DNA from: G963676655 sp963676655
GTDB taxonomy: Bacteria > Verrucomicrobiota > Lentisphaeria > Victivallales > Victivallaceae
Direction: 5' to 3'
Length of the DNA: 64,000 nt
NCBI GenBank assembly: GCA_963676655.2
Contig: CAXXKX010000003.1
Span: 2,418,001 to 2,482,000 of the forward strand
A program made the translations under genes and the position numbers. Below, in pieces: positions 10,250 to 18,750 of the stretch; positions within the stretch are counted from its first letter, which is position 1; each line of letters opens with the position of its first letter. Under the pieces are notes generated by a model that saw nothing but the letters and a program-made list of their open reading frames with translations, did no database searches and was not told the DNA's origin.

Positions 10250-11338
10250 ATGAGGGGGAAAATACTTTCTTTTTGTTTTATATGCATTTTGTTTATTGTC
10301 CTTATCACATTTCGCTTATTATATCTCACCAGTTTACCGGACGATTTTTCCACAGTTGCTTCAAAAAAGTTTTTGAGTAATTTATTTAATATTGGTTTGT
10401 TAGGTTTCATGTCGTCTTCAGTCATAATATTTTGCTTTTCAAAATATATTAATTCCAGGAAATATCCACCAAACAGCCCTGAACGCATGAAAGAACATCG
10501 CAAAAATTTAAAAAATTTATTTTTTATGTGTTTATGTCTTGTATATGTCGTTAATCTTCATGCTGTTAATGGAACAATTTTTTCCGGATTTTCCATATTA
10601 TTTATAAGTATTTCTGCTTATTGTGAAATCATTCAAAAATTAATATGGCTGATTTTATTGATTTTAATCCTTAGTCGGAGAAGGCTAAATATGTTCACAT
10701 ATTACTCAAATAGAGAAAAATATTGGATGACAACATTCTATCTGCTATTTGCCTGTGCAACTTGTTTGTTATTCAAAACTCTGCATATCGCGGACCTGGC
10801 GTTGTTTGATTTGCTGGTTGTACTGTGTATTTTTCAGTGGTGTTTAATGATCTTTTTGCACGGGAAAATATATAAGAAATATAGTTGTTCGTTTTTTTCA
10901 GGCATGATGATTTCAATTTTTTTTGTTATTTCATCTTATAAATTGATTTCTTCTTTCTCTATTTTGATATTCAAAGTATTCTTGTCATCAAATTTTGAAG
11001 AAATTGAACGTCTATCCACACTATTGCTGTTTCTTTATCCTGTTTTTATTTTTACAGTATTTGCCGTACCTTTAGTAATAATTACAGTAATGACAATTAA
11101 ATTGGATTCCAAAAGGAAAATTTGCTTTCTTATTCCAATTGCCGTAATTGGAGTAGCGGCTTTACTGTTCCAGGAAAAACTGTTTAGAATCAGTCAAACA
11201 TATAACGTTATATCTGAAGAAGTGCGCTCGTATAAGCTTGAAAAAGCTTCTTCGCAATGTCGAAAATCAAAAACAAGCAACACCACAAAGAGCGGACAGT
11301 CTAAACGTAATGAAGATGATATATGGGCAGATAAATAA
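10250..11338 (+). CDS. AT-rich polytopic membrane protein of unknown function
   Basis: This 362-aa protein is not recognised. It has roughly nine or ten hydrophobic segments, beginning at ILSFCFICILFIVLITF near the N-terminus. A hydrophilic, Lys/Ser/Thr-rich C-terminal tail (about residues 325-362) would face the cytoplasm by the positive-inside rule. The ATG at 10250 follows a GGGGAGCTGAA ribosome site. Codon use and base composition are conspicuously AT-rich compared with both neighbours, as is the 256-base upstream region, which suggests horizontal acquisition. It is flanked by genes on the opposite strand (histidine kinase and URO-D protein), so it is probably transcribed alone. It could be a transport or sensory membrane protein; nothing in the sequence decides this. 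Confidence 0.75.
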   Translation: MRGKILSFCFICILFIVLITFRLLYLTSLPDDFSTVASKKFLSNLFNIGLLGFMSSSVIIFCFSKYINSRKYPPNSPERMKEHRKNLKNLFFMCLCLVYVVNLHAVNGTIFSGFSILFISISAYCEIIQKLIWLILLILILSRRRLNMFTYYSNREKYWMTTFYLLFACATCLLFKTLHIADLALFDLLVVLCIFQWCLMIFLHGKIYKKYSCSFFSGMMISIFFVISSYKLISSFSILIFKVFLSSNFEEIERLSTLLLFLYPVFIFTVFAVPLVIITVMTIKLDSKRKICFLIPIAVIGVAALLFQEKLFRISQTYNVISEEVRSYKLEKASSQCRKSKTSNTTKSGQSKRNEDDIWADK

Positions 11339-11364
11339 TCTACCTGCTGATAATGAGAGCTTAT

Positions 11365-12630
11365 TTACTTTGAAACGATTTCTTTTACCATTTGAGCCCA
11401 GTCATAAAGGCGGTTCGGACGGCCGAAGAGCGATTCGATTTCGCGCAAGACAACCTGATAGCGACAGCCGTCGAGAATCCTGACTCCGCGTTCGGTATCA
11501 CTGCGAACCTTGTCGAGAGTTTCCAGACAGGTCACATCCGATGCGGACTGACGCCACATGATGCAGTGGGTTTTACCTACTTTTTCCACGACTTTTTCAA
11601 GATCGGTCCAGGCGCTGGATACGAAAACCTTGAGATTCGGAACGGTAAGAACCTGATCGATCTTTTTGGTCAGGTTTTCGCAGCAGCCGTACGAAACCGC
11701 GCCAAAACGTTCGAAAATTTTATTCTGGTAATCGATCAGGAATTCCTGAGTCATTTGCGGATCAACCTGGTCGAATTCCTGGGAATTACCCGCACACCAA
11801 CAGTCTTTCAGCGTGTATTTGCCGTCAGCGGGGGCTGAACGCAGCGGATCGCTTAAAAACATCGGTTCATCAATATTCGGAGTTAGAATCCCCGATTCTT
11901 CTATCGCGTTCAGATAGTTTTTAATTCCTTCGGTAATTACCTGAGCCAGATGGTGGATCAGGTGAGGTTCCAACATCATATCCATCATCATCTGTTCCAT
12001 ACCACGTAGAGCCGCAGCTACTTGGCAGATGTTTGTCGCTATACTGAAATAGCCGTTTATCGGGGTGACTTTTACGTCCAGAATTCCGTCAAGAACTTCT
12101 TCATGGCGAGACTGCAAATCATCAGTAGCTCTGGCGTTGTACTTGTAATGCGGGACCGTTAAGCAATCAAAATCCGCAGCGGTTTCAAGGACGGGTTGGT
12201 AACCCCAGGCGGAGCCGTCCTGATCAAGGGAATGGCGTTTAAGCTCAAATCCGTAAGCTGGGTCGGGAGTCACATCAAAAATTGCGTTTATTTTGTGATA
12301 ATCATATACCGGATTGTCATCGTCAATATCACGCCGCATTAGGGTTTGGCGAAAATGATATTCGAGTCCACGCAGAAAATTATCAGTGCAAACCAGCGAA
12401 TCCTGCGGTAGCAGTTCACGCCAGAGACCAGCGGCGCGGCTCCAAACCGGAGGACGGTCCGGCATGCGGTCGGAATTAACGTCGCGCCAGCGTAGCAGAA
12501 TACCGGTCATGCGTGGTTCTCGTGAAACTTCCAGGATTAACGCGGCCAAATCGCGAACGTATGAACGTTCGTCAGACGGTGATTTTACATTTTCGATAAG
12601 TTTACTGATTTTAGTGGTATATTCGTTCAT
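11365..12630 (-). CDS. Uroporphyrinogen decarboxylase (URO-D) family protein
   Basis: This 421-aa protein has the (beta/alpha)8-barrel character of the URO-D superfamily. In many anaerobes and PVC bacteria that family includes cobalamin-dependent methyltransferases rather than haem-pathway enzymes. Visible features are the IDEPMFLSDPLRSAP segment, the central FSIATNICQVAAALRGMEQMMMDM helix region and a C-terminal CCENLTKKIDQVLTVPNL. The N-terminal haem-enzyme signature of true HemE is not evident, so a catabolic methyl-transfer or demethylase-like role is more likely (inference). The start ATG at 12630 follows a GGAG site. The gene is divergent from an AraC regulator 109 bases away, which probably controls it. 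Confidence 0.75.
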   Translation of the reverse strand: MNEYTTKISKLIENVKSPSDERSYVRDLAALILEVSREPRMTGILLRWRDVNSDRMPDRPPVWSRAAGLWRELLPQDSLVCTDNFLRGLEYHFRQTLMRRDIDDDNPVYDYHKINAIFDVTPDPAYGFELKRHSLDQDGSAWGYQPVLETAADFDCLTVPHYKYNARATDDLQSRHEEVLDGILDVKVTPINGYFSIATNICQVAAALRGMEQMMMDMMLEPHLIHHLAQVITEGIKNYLNAIEESGILTPNIDEPMFLSDPLRSAPADGKYTLKDCWCAGNSQEFDQVDPQMTQEFLIDYQNKIFERFGAVSYGCCENLTKKIDQVLTVPNLKVFVSSAWTDLEKVVEKVGKTHCIMWRQSASDVTCLETLDKVRSDTERGVRILDGCRYQVVLREIESLFGRPNRLYDWAQMVKEIVSK

Positions 12631-12739
12631 TTTATCTAAACTCCGATTGATTTATTGAAATTTAATTATTATACTATACAATATAAAAATAGTAACGGCA
12701 ATTGCATAAAACGATAAAATAATTGGATATAACGAAATC

Positions 12740-13624
12740 ATGATGATCGTGGCAAGTCAACGTGAAGTTGAATCACTTCAACCTTACCGGCCGCAAGATG
12801 AAGATGTCGTTGCGGCATTGAACCATTTGCATATAGAACCGGTTTCCGCTAACTGGTTCGACTGTACTCCGGAGTGGCAACTGAAGCCCCGGAGAATGAG
12901 TGAAAGCTACTGGACTCGGGTAACCAGCGGATATGGAACTCTTTATTTGGGGGATAACGAAGAAGAATATGAAATCGGACCGGGTAATTTGATAATGTTC
13001 CCGCAGTATTGTCTGCATTCGATAGTTCCGGACAGGGGATGCGCGATGTCAATGATCAATGTTCGTTTTCTGGCCCGACTGTATGGTATCCTGGATTTGG
13101 TTTCGCATTATAATTTAGGAGGGGTCAATGAGGACAATGTGGACGGATTATTCGACCTTTGTTCACGGGAAGCGGTACGTGAGTATCATTTGCAGCCGAC
13201 AGGCTGGCGGCGCGGCTTTCGCTCCAGGATTGAACTGGTTTTGCTGGAACTGCTCAGAAACCGGAGTAATCCGTCTTCCGGTACTGGAAATCTGGCCCAG
13301 TTGTCACGGCTCGAGCCGGTATTCAAGTTAATAGAGTCACGCCTCGGTGATCCCAATCTTACGGTAACAGATATGGCGGAGGAACTGAAGTTGAGCGAAG
13401 TGTACTTGCGCAAGTTGTTTCAAGCTAATCTGGGCGTTAGTCCGGTACAATATTTGCGGCGGAGGCGTATTGATCATGCTTGTGACCTGCTTGATAACAC
13501 GGTTCTTCCCGCTAAAAATATAGCTGTCGAATGCGGATTCAGGGATGTACAGTTTTTTCATCGGGTTTTTCGTGAAATGACCGGTACTACTCCGAGAAAA
13601 TATCGTAATTCGCCAGGGTTTTAA
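12740..13624 (+). CDS. AraC-family transcriptional regulator
   Basis: This 294-aa DNA-binding protein has an N-terminal cupin-like effector domain. The segment GYGTLYLGDNEEEYEIGPGNLIMFPQY is a typical 'ligand-barrel' pattern, here split around residues 64-95. The C-terminal double helix-turn-helix covers about residues 190-290. Its first HTH lies at LTVTDMAEELKLSEVYLRKLF and the second ends with FFHRVFREMTGTTPRKYR. Divergent placement 109 bases from the URO-D-family gene suggests that gene is its target, as for many sugar- or substrate-responsive AraC pairs. Two in-frame ATGs sit at 12740 and 12743, neither with a strong ribosome site. The effector is unknown. Confidence 0.9.
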   Translation: MMIVASQREVESLQPYRPQDEDVVAALNHLHIEPVSANWFDCTPEWQLKPRRMSESYWTRVTSGYGTLYLGDNEEEYEIGPGNLIMFPQYCLHSIVPDRGCAMSMINVRFLARLYGILDLVSHYNLGGVNEDNVDGLFDLCSREAVREYHLQPTGWRRGFRSRIELVLLELLRNRSNPSSGTGNLAQLSRLEPVFKLIESRLGDPNLTVTDMAEELKLSEVYLRKLFQANLGVSPVQYLRRRRIDHACDLLDNTVLPAKNIAVECGFRDVQFFHRVFREMTGTTPRKYRNSPGF

Positions 13625-13697
13625 TTTTATCCAAGTGATGGTATTGTTTTTATTATTAATTGGATATATAAATTTATAAAATCACATAATACTTTAT

Positions 13698-13726
13698 TTG
13701 ACAAACCCGTTTCAAACCACTATATT
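13698..13726 (+). promoter_or_regulatory. Sigma-70-type promoter of the RAYT transposase gene
   Basis: TTGACA at 13698-13703 and TATATT at 13721-13726 are separated by 17 bases, near-consensus. The predicted start is about 26 bases before a GGAGG ribosome site that precedes the transposase ATG at 13760. Such a strong individual promoter is notable for a domesticated transposase. Confidence 0.7.
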
Positions 13727-13759
13727 AACTGTAAACTTGTTAACAACGGAGGAAAAATC

Positions 13760-14743
13760 ATGTCAGGACGCGGAACACGCATGAAAGTTAAGGGCGAAGG
13801 CTGCTATTATCACCTGATGAACCGGACAGCCGGATGCAGAGGCGAAAAACCGTTTAATCGGGTCGATATGGAATACGGCTTTCGGCTGCTGCAAAATCTT
13901 TGCGAATATTTCTTGATCGAGGTGATTTCAGCTGCCTGGATGGGCAACCATTTCCATGTGGTAGTTTACGCTCCCGGGCCGAACGAATTGCCATCGATTG
14001 AAGACATTGCCAGACGACACAACAACTACTACAATAGCATGTTAGATAAGTATACTTACGCGCCAAAACAAATGCCAAAGATAAATCTGGCCAATCCTGA
14101 AACATGTCGCGAAGTCGGCCTGAAAATGATTGATATCAGCTACTTTATGCGCGCCTTCCAACAACGTTTCACCGTAGTCTACAACCAATCCCGCGACCGC
14201 ATCGGCAAACTCTGGGCCAACAAATTTAAAAGCGTCATTCTCGACAGTCGCAATTCCTTGGAAGCGTGCGTCTTATATGTAGAATTGAATCCCGTCCGCG
14301 CCGGACTAACGACCAATCCCGCCGACTACAATTTTACGACATGGGGACGTTATTGCGGCACTGGAAAACACATGTTTCAAGCAAATTTCGTCAAGCACCT
14401 CAAAGAAAATATCTGGCATCGTGACACCTCAAAATGGACCGACAACGATCTATTCAGCTATTTTCGCAGTGAAATGGCACGAATCGTCGCGGCGGAAAAC
14501 GGAGCCTCAAGCGAAGAGATATTTGAGGTGCAGGAACTAGCCAAACGCAGAGAATCAATGCCGATCCATTTTCTGCGACGCACCCGCCACTTCAGTGATG
14601 GAGCGATTCTCGGTTCAAAACTATTCATCCGTGAAATGGGCGCAAAATTCGACAATCCCGACCGAGTCCACAAAAAACAACTAAGCCGCGGCCTTGGCCC
14701 GGCCGGTGCAGTCATCTATTGCTTTAGAAAACTCCAAAGTTAA
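13760..14743 (+). CDS. REP-associated tyrosine transposase (RAYT, Y1_Tnp/IS200-like)
   Basis: This 327-aa protein belongs to the HUH single-strand nuclease family. The N-terminus YYHLMNRTAGCRGEKPF matches the usual opening of RAYT proteins. The metal-binding HUH motif is HFH in AAWMGNHFHVVVYAP. A helix bearing the likely catalytic tyrosine is at RFTVVYNQSRDRIGKLWANKFKS, and the ELNPVRAG motif further on is diagnostic. RAYTs act on palindromic REP sequences rather than mobilising themselves as ordinary insertion sequences. No flanking IS ends or target duplication were seen, so this looks like a stable chromosomal copy. The palindromic repeats elsewhere in the window (35.5, 49.8, 52.6 and 63.7 kb) are candidate substrates, an inference only. 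The GGAGG site supports this start. Confidence 0.9.
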   Translation: MSGRGTRMKVKGEGCYYHLMNRTAGCRGEKPFNRVDMEYGFRLLQNLCEYFLIEVISAAWMGNHFHVVVYAPGPNELPSIEDIARRHNNYYNSMLDKYTYAPKQMPKINLANPETCREVGLKMIDISYFMRAFQQRFTVVYNQSRDRIGKLWANKFKSVILDSRNSLEACVLYVELNPVRAGLTTNPADYNFTTWGRYCGTGKHMFQANFVKHLKENIWHRDTSKWTDNDLFSYFRSEMARIVAAENGASSEEIFEVQELAKRRESMPIHFLRRTRHFSDGAILGSKLFIREMGAKFDNPDRVHKKQLSRGLGPAGAVIYCFRKLQS

Positions 14744-14759
14744 AATTGAATGTCAAGGT

Positions 14760-14783
14760 AATAATGATATAATCATCATTATT
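14760..14783 (+). terminator. AT-rich hairpin downstream of the RAYT gene
   Basis: AATAATGAT (14760-14768) and ATCATTATT (14775-14783) form a perfect 9-bp stem with a 6-base loop, 16 bases after the transposase stop. There is no clear U-tract, so it may be a weak terminator or simply a processed 3' structure. Confidence 0.4.
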
Positions 14784-14828
14784 GAAGATTGACTTTACAA
14801 TAATATTTCCTATGATTTGTGGAGGGGC

Positions 14829-14857
14829 AAAAAAAAGGAACGCCGGAGACGTTCCTT
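14829..14857 (-). terminator. Rho-independent terminator of the enolase/oxidoreductase operon
   Basis: Read on the minus strand, AAGGAACG and CGTTCCTT (14835-14842 and 14850-14857 on the plus strand) form an 8-bp stem with a 7-base loop. A run of T residues (14829-14836 region) follows. It lies 25 bases after the stop of the minus-strand oxidoreductase gene. Confidence 0.85.
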
Positions 14858-14881
14858 AATTTGGTAATCGGGATATTGTTC

Positions 14882-16141
14882 TTACTTCATTGCCAGATCC
14901 CGGGCTTCGGCCAGGAGTTTGTATTTAGCAAAAAGATTTGAACGCAGGTTGACCGGTTCGCGGGTTTTCAGCATTTCCAGAAACTCATTGCGGACGGCGG
15001 CAAAGTGTTCTTCATGCGTTGTTCTTGCCGCATCCGGAATGTTGATGCGGTATTCGCTGCCGATTTTGTCGATAGTGATGCCTTTTTTCGGCAACTTGTC
15101 GATGACCGCATTAAGAGCGTCCGCGAACTCCCGGCTGTCCTGTTGCGGCACGACGAAGAGTTCGGATTTGAAGCCGGTATCGGGTCCCTGTTTGATGACC
15201 AGATCAGATACGGTGCCTTTGATGACGGAATGGTGCGTGTCGCCGCCGCCTTCGGGAGCCTGCAAATTCCAGATAACCGCTAGTGTGACCGGAACGCCGT
15301 CAAGTTTATAGGTAAATTCGCCGTTGGAAAAGAGTTTCAATACGCCGTTTTCGACTCGGTCTGACAATTGCGGGGGAAATTGTTCGAGCTTGGTAACCAG
15401 TGAAAATTTATCAAGCGGGACATTCGTACTCCAGCGTTTCGCGCTGACCAGTTCGATATCTTTATTGTAATCGATAACGTTTTCTCCAACCAGCATCCAT
15501 TGGATGATGTCAACAAGGTGGGTGGTGACATCGACAATGCCCTCGCCCTGGACGTCGACATTGAAATACCAGCCGGGGCGGACCAGCGGTGCGCCGTTGA
15601 CGGTCTTGTAAAGATGGTGTACGCTTTCCTTGTAAATGGAGGGTGATCCGTCGCTGTCTACCCGTAAGTCGCCGAAAACATCCAGGAACGACATCAGGGC
15701 GCGCTGGATTAATGAGGTTGCTTCGTGACGTTCAGTCATAATGTCGTTGACCGCAGGTTCAGTCATCAGGACGTCTCTCAGCACTTCGACGCCTTCTTTG
15801 CAAATGGTCAGCGGTTTGTCGGCCAGGACCATAAAACCTTTATCGTGCAGGGCCTTGATATAATGAATCTTCATGTTATTTTTGCCGGCCAGAATGGCGA
15901 TGTCGGCATTAGCGTCGGCGATGGCGCGTTCGATGAAGTCGTCTCCGGCATAGACATGAAATTCCCAGCTGGTGGGGTTATCTTTACGGGAATTGAACGA
16001 TTCGACCAGTTTCAGGTAATTGTCCAGATCCGGTCCGGCTTCCGAGTAGATGTATACATCCTTGTTGAGTTCCGGGTGCATTTCACGCAGAACGAGTCCG
16101 GCATGAAAGTGTCCGGGATTGATAATTGCTAAAGTGTGCAT
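14882..16141 (-). CDS. Gfo/Idh/MocA-family oxidoreductase
   Basis: This 419-aa NAD(P)-dependent oxidoreductase probably acts on a sugar or sugar-acid. The N-terminal Rossmann segment is TLAIINPGHFHAGLVLREMHP. It is followed by IAILAGKNN and the FMVLADKPLT motif, the counterpart of the family's EKP. The C-terminal domain has the GIVDVTTHLVDIIQWMLVG helix, typical of the 'putative oxidoreductase C-terminal' subgroup. It is the distal gene of a two-gene operon, 16 bases after the enolase-superfamily gene, with a terminator just downstream. The pairing suggests dehydration or epimerisation of an acid sugar coupled to oxidation. The substrate is unknown. Confidence 0.85.
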   Translation of the reverse strand: MHTLAIINPGHFHAGLVLREMHPELNKDVYIYSEAGPDLDNYLKLVESFNSRKDNPTSWEFHVYAGDDFIERAIADANADIAILAGKNNMKIHYIKALHDKGFMVLADKPLTICKEGVEVLRDVLMTEPAVNDIMTERHEATSLIQRALMSFLDVFGDLRVDSDGSPSIYKESVHHLYKTVNGAPLVRPGWYFNVDVQGEGIVDVTTHLVDIIQWMLVGENVIDYNKDIELVSAKRWSTNVPLDKFSLVTKLEQFPPQLSDRVENGVLKLFSNGEFTYKLDGVPVTLAVIWNLQAPEGGGDTHHSVIKGTVSDLVIKQGPDTGFKSELFVVPQQDSREFADALNAVIDKLPKKGITIDKIGSEYRINIPDAARTTHEEHFAAVRNEFLEMLKTREPVNLRSNLFAKYKLLAEARDLAMK

Positions 16142-16157
16142 TGCTTATCCTTATTGG

Positions 16158-17564
16158 TTATTTTGAATACGAACATTTCGGTTCAGGCAAATTGCGTTCT
16201 ATTTCATCCAGGCGGTAACCGAAGCCGGAGCCTTCGACGGTAGAAAAGTCTACAACGCCGTTGCGCCGTTTGTAGAGTTTCGCATGTACCTGCTCTTCGG
16301 GCAGCGAGGCGTCTGGATAGAACTGCATGGCATTGCATTCAACGCCCATGATGGTTCCCGCATGGGCGGCAAGCTGAACATGCGGCAGAATCGCCAGCAT
16401 CGGGTTGGTCAGGTCCTGGACCATAAGGGTCATGCCGTGAGCTTTGGCCCAGCACATTGACAGCAGTGCGCCGGTCTGGGTTTTGCAGGTCTTCAGGGCT
16501 ACGCCGGTCCAGCCCAGGGAGCGTCCCAAACGGACGAAATGCCAGTCATGGGCGCTTTCATCCATGAAGAGCGGTTTTCTGGCCGATACGCTGTGTACGT
16601 CGATTTGATTTGCTTCCATATCATAAGGAAATGGTTGTTCCACATAGAGCATTTTGCCGTAAACCGCGGGGGATTCCAGTACCAGACGATCGAGAATCGC
16701 GTTAACGTAATCGGGATCGGTGACCATGCAGTTAAAGTCAGTGGTCAGCCAGTCGACGTTCATTTCAATGGCGACGTTGCCGATTTTGACAATCCGCTGA
16801 AAGTCCCATTCGGCATCGTTGCCGCGCAGTTTAATTTTCAGGCAGTTAAGACCATCGGTGTTGATCCAGTCACGAAGCAATACCGGGTAGCCGTCATCAG
16901 GTTCATTACCGGATAACTCGGATTCGTCAACCGGGTCAAGTCCGCCAACCAGATGCCATACCGGTAAAACTGAGGGAATATTCCGGACGAAGAAGTCGCA
17001 GGGATATTTTCCGGCAAAGGAGACATCGGCATCAGAAGCCGGTTCCAGATATGATGCCAGGTCCCGGTTCATATATTGACGATTGTAAGTATCATAGACC
17101 GGAACATTATGGAGTTTGCCGTAGGCGTCATGCAGGGCGATATCAAACAGGGAATTGCAGATCAAGGCGGCCAGATGTGGCATGGGTTCAGCCAGCGTGG
17201 AATCGCGATTGAAATCCTCCAATACCGCATCGAGGCGCTGTTCCATGAAATCGCTGCCGATTTCCATCGGGTGACCTGATACCTCAAACTTACTCCATGC
17301 TTCAGTCAGTTTCGCGCAGAAATCGATCAACTTGTCTTCCCGGTCGCCAAATGAGACATTTTTTGACGGCCAGCCCCAACCCACGCTCAATGGGGTTTCT
17401 CCCCAGCCTTCGGCGGTTCCGTCAGGACCGGCTACGGTTAATTTTACCCGGGCGCAGATTACGGCACTCATCGTTTCCCCGCCAAATTTGATCGGGACAC
17501 GCATTATTGCGGGGAGGATATAAAGTTCGGCCCCGACTACTTTTACATCGAACTGATTGGACAT
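16158..17564 (-). CDS. Enolase-superfamily enzyme (mandelate racemase/muconate-lactonizing type)
   Basis: This 468-aa protein is likely an acid-sugar dehydratase or racemase that abstracts the alpha proton of a carboxylate. The capping domain occupies about residues 1-150. The barrel then shows a K-x-K motif (LKIKLRG) and three probable Mg2+ ligands: TDFNC, YVEQPFPYD and FMDESAHDW. VALKTCKTQTGALLSM follows, matching a late-strand Lys/Gly region of the family. It is first in the operon with the Gfo/Idh/MocA gene and sits behind a 259-base AT-rich upstream region. Length is slightly above the usual 370-420 aa, mostly because of insertions around residues 190-240. Confidence 0.82.
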   Translation of the reverse strand: MSNQFDVKVVGAELYILPAIMRVPIKFGGETMSAVICARVKLTVAGPDGTAEGWGETPLSVGWGWPSKNVSFGDREDKLIDFCAKLTEAWSKFEVSGHPMEIGSDFMEQRLDAVLEDFNRDSTLAEPMPHLAALICNSLFDIALHDAYGKLHNVPVYDTYNRQYMNRDLASYLEPASDADVSFAGKYPCDFFVRNIPSVLPVWHLVGGLDPVDESELSGNEPDDGYPVLLRDWINTDGLNCLKIKLRGNDAEWDFQRIVKIGNVAIEMNVDWLTTDFNCMVTDPDYVNAILDRLVLESPAVYGKMLYVEQPFPYDMEANQIDVHSVSARKPLFMDESAHDWHFVRLGRSLGWTGVALKTCKTQTGALLSMCWAKAHGMTLMVQDLTNPMLAILPHVQLAAHAGTIMGVECNAMQFYPDASLPEEQVHAKLYKRRNGVVDFSTVEGSGFGYRLDEIERNLPEPKCSYSK

Positions 17565-17725
17565 TGCTTTACCATTTCCTGTGCTATTAATATGTTTATG
17601 GTCATAACGATATTGCTCGGAATATGTAATTTATCACATAGAAAATAATTTGCCAACTCGAAAAAGTAAATTCATCTTTTATTTAAAAAAAACAAGAATA
17701 ATTACTGTTTTATTGAATATTACTA

Positions 17726-17753
17726 TTGAAAATCTGATTTAAAACTATATAAT
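17726..17753 (+). promoter_or_regulatory. Putative promoter of the twin lipoprotein genes
   Basis: TTGAAA (17726-17731) and TATAAT (17748-17753) are spaced by 16 bases, about 70 bases before the first lipoprotein ATG. The gene has a strong AAGGAG ribosome site, consistent with high expression. Confidence 0.55.
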
Positions 17754-17823
17754 ATTTATTACGGGCGGGTTTTTGTGTCCGCTGGTAAACCTATTTCCCA
17801 AAGCAATAAATAAGGAGAAAGCA

Positions 17824-18225
17824 ATGAAGATTCTCAAAGCGATGGCTGTAATGGCTGTAGTCGTAGTTCTGGCAGGTTGCGCATCGGTTCAAACTGCTTC
17901 AAAAGCAGATTTGAACGGCCGTAAATTGACCATGGACAATAAAGCCCAGGATGTTGCACACATAAACGGCAATAACTGGGGATTTTATTTTCTGAAATGG
18001 GGCCTTATTTCAGGTTCAACCGATAACCTCGGCGATATGACTTTCATGAAGGACACTGTCCGTGTTGATAAAGTTGTTGACATCGTAACGAACAAAAGTA
18101 AATCATTGGGCGCTAAAGAAACGGTTGATTTGCAGTCAACTTGCACCAGCATCATGCTGCCGTTTCCGTTTCCGTTCCTGTTCTTCATCAAAGAAGTTCA
18201 GGTATCCGGCAATGCGGTCAGATAA
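17824..18225 (+). CDS. Small lipoprotein, copy 1 (function unknown)
   Basis: This is a 133-aa predicted lipoprotein. I start it at the ATG at 17824, which follows AAGGAG; an open extension to 17773 lacks a ribosome site and would bury the signal peptide. MKILKAMAVMAVVVVLAGC is a type II signal peptide with a lipobox LAGC, acylated at Cys19. The mature part includes LNGRKLTMDNKAQDVAHINGNNWGFYFLKW. The PFPFPFLFFIKEVQVSGNAVR end carries a short hydrophobic FPFPFLFF stretch. It is paralogous to the next gene (conserved TGSTDN/H-x-G, VDKVV, GA(K/R), EVQVS-NA). It resembles small TRL-like or BPTD-like envelope lipoproteins, but I cannot name a family with confidence. Confidence 0.8.
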   Translation: MKILKAMAVMAVVVVLAGCASVQTASKADLNGRKLTMDNKAQDVAHINGNNWGFYFLKWGLISGSTDNLGDMTFMKDTVRVDKVVDIVTNKSKSLGAKETVDLQSTCTSIMLPFPFPFLFFIKEVQVSGNAVR

Positions 18226-18286
18226 TTCCCGGGTGAATTATTACCGTATTTACAGTTAACAAATTATATTACATGAGGATAGAAAA

Positions 18287-18667
18287 ATGAAATTTTTGAA
18301 AGCATTCGCAGTAATGGCGGTTGTAGTAGCCTTAGCTGGTTGTTCATCAATTAATACCGCAAATAAAACGGATCTGAACGGACAAAAACTTACCTTGACC
18401 AAAGCCCAGGATATCAAACACGTACATGGTAGCTCATGGGGGCTTTATTTCTTTATTTGGCCGTTGTTGACCGGTTCCACCGATCATGTCGGTAATATTG
18501 CGGTATTGCAGGATACTGTTAAAGTTGATAAAGTGGTCAAAATGGTCACCGCCGAAGGCAAAAGACTTGGCGCCAGAAACATGGTTGACATGAAGTCAAG
18601 CCGTGGTGGTGCCGGCTTCATTTTCTACATCAACGAAGTCCAGGTTTCAGCCAACGCCATCAAATAA
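18287..18667 (+). CDS. Small lipoprotein, copy 2 (paralogue)
   Basis: This 126-aa protein is paralogous to the preceding gene and starts 61 bases after it. The signal peptide MKFLKAFAVMAVVVALAGC again gives a lipobox ending at Cys19. Shared blocks are NGQKLTL, AQDI.HVHGSSWGLYFFIWPLLTGSTDHVGN, VDKVVKMVT and the C-terminal INEVQVSANAIK. It lacks the FPFPF hydrophobic insert of copy 1 and has a Gly-rich RGGAGF there. The ribosome site is GAGGATAG. A strong terminator follows 24 bases after the stop, so the two genes form a unit. Function unknown; a cell-envelope location is likely. Confidence 0.82.
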   Translation: MKFLKAFAVMAVVVALAGCSSINTANKTDLNGQKLTLTKAQDIKHVHGSSWGLYFFIWPLLTGSTDHVGNIAVLQDTVKVDKVVKMVTAEGKRLGARNMVDMKSSRGGAGFIFYINEVQVSANAIK

Positions 18668-18691
18668 ATTATTATTTGATTCGGAAATATC

Positions 18692-18720
18692 GGCAGGTCG
18701 CGAATCGCGGCCTGCCTTTT
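18692..18720 (+). terminator. Rho-independent terminator after the twin lipoproteins
   Basis: GGCAGGTCGCG (18692-18702) and CGCGGCCTGCC (18706-18716) form an 11-bp GC-rich stem with one G-U pair and an AAT loop, followed by TTTT. Confidence 0.88.
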
Positions 18721-18750
18721 AATTTTAACAACATAGAATAGCAGATCACA

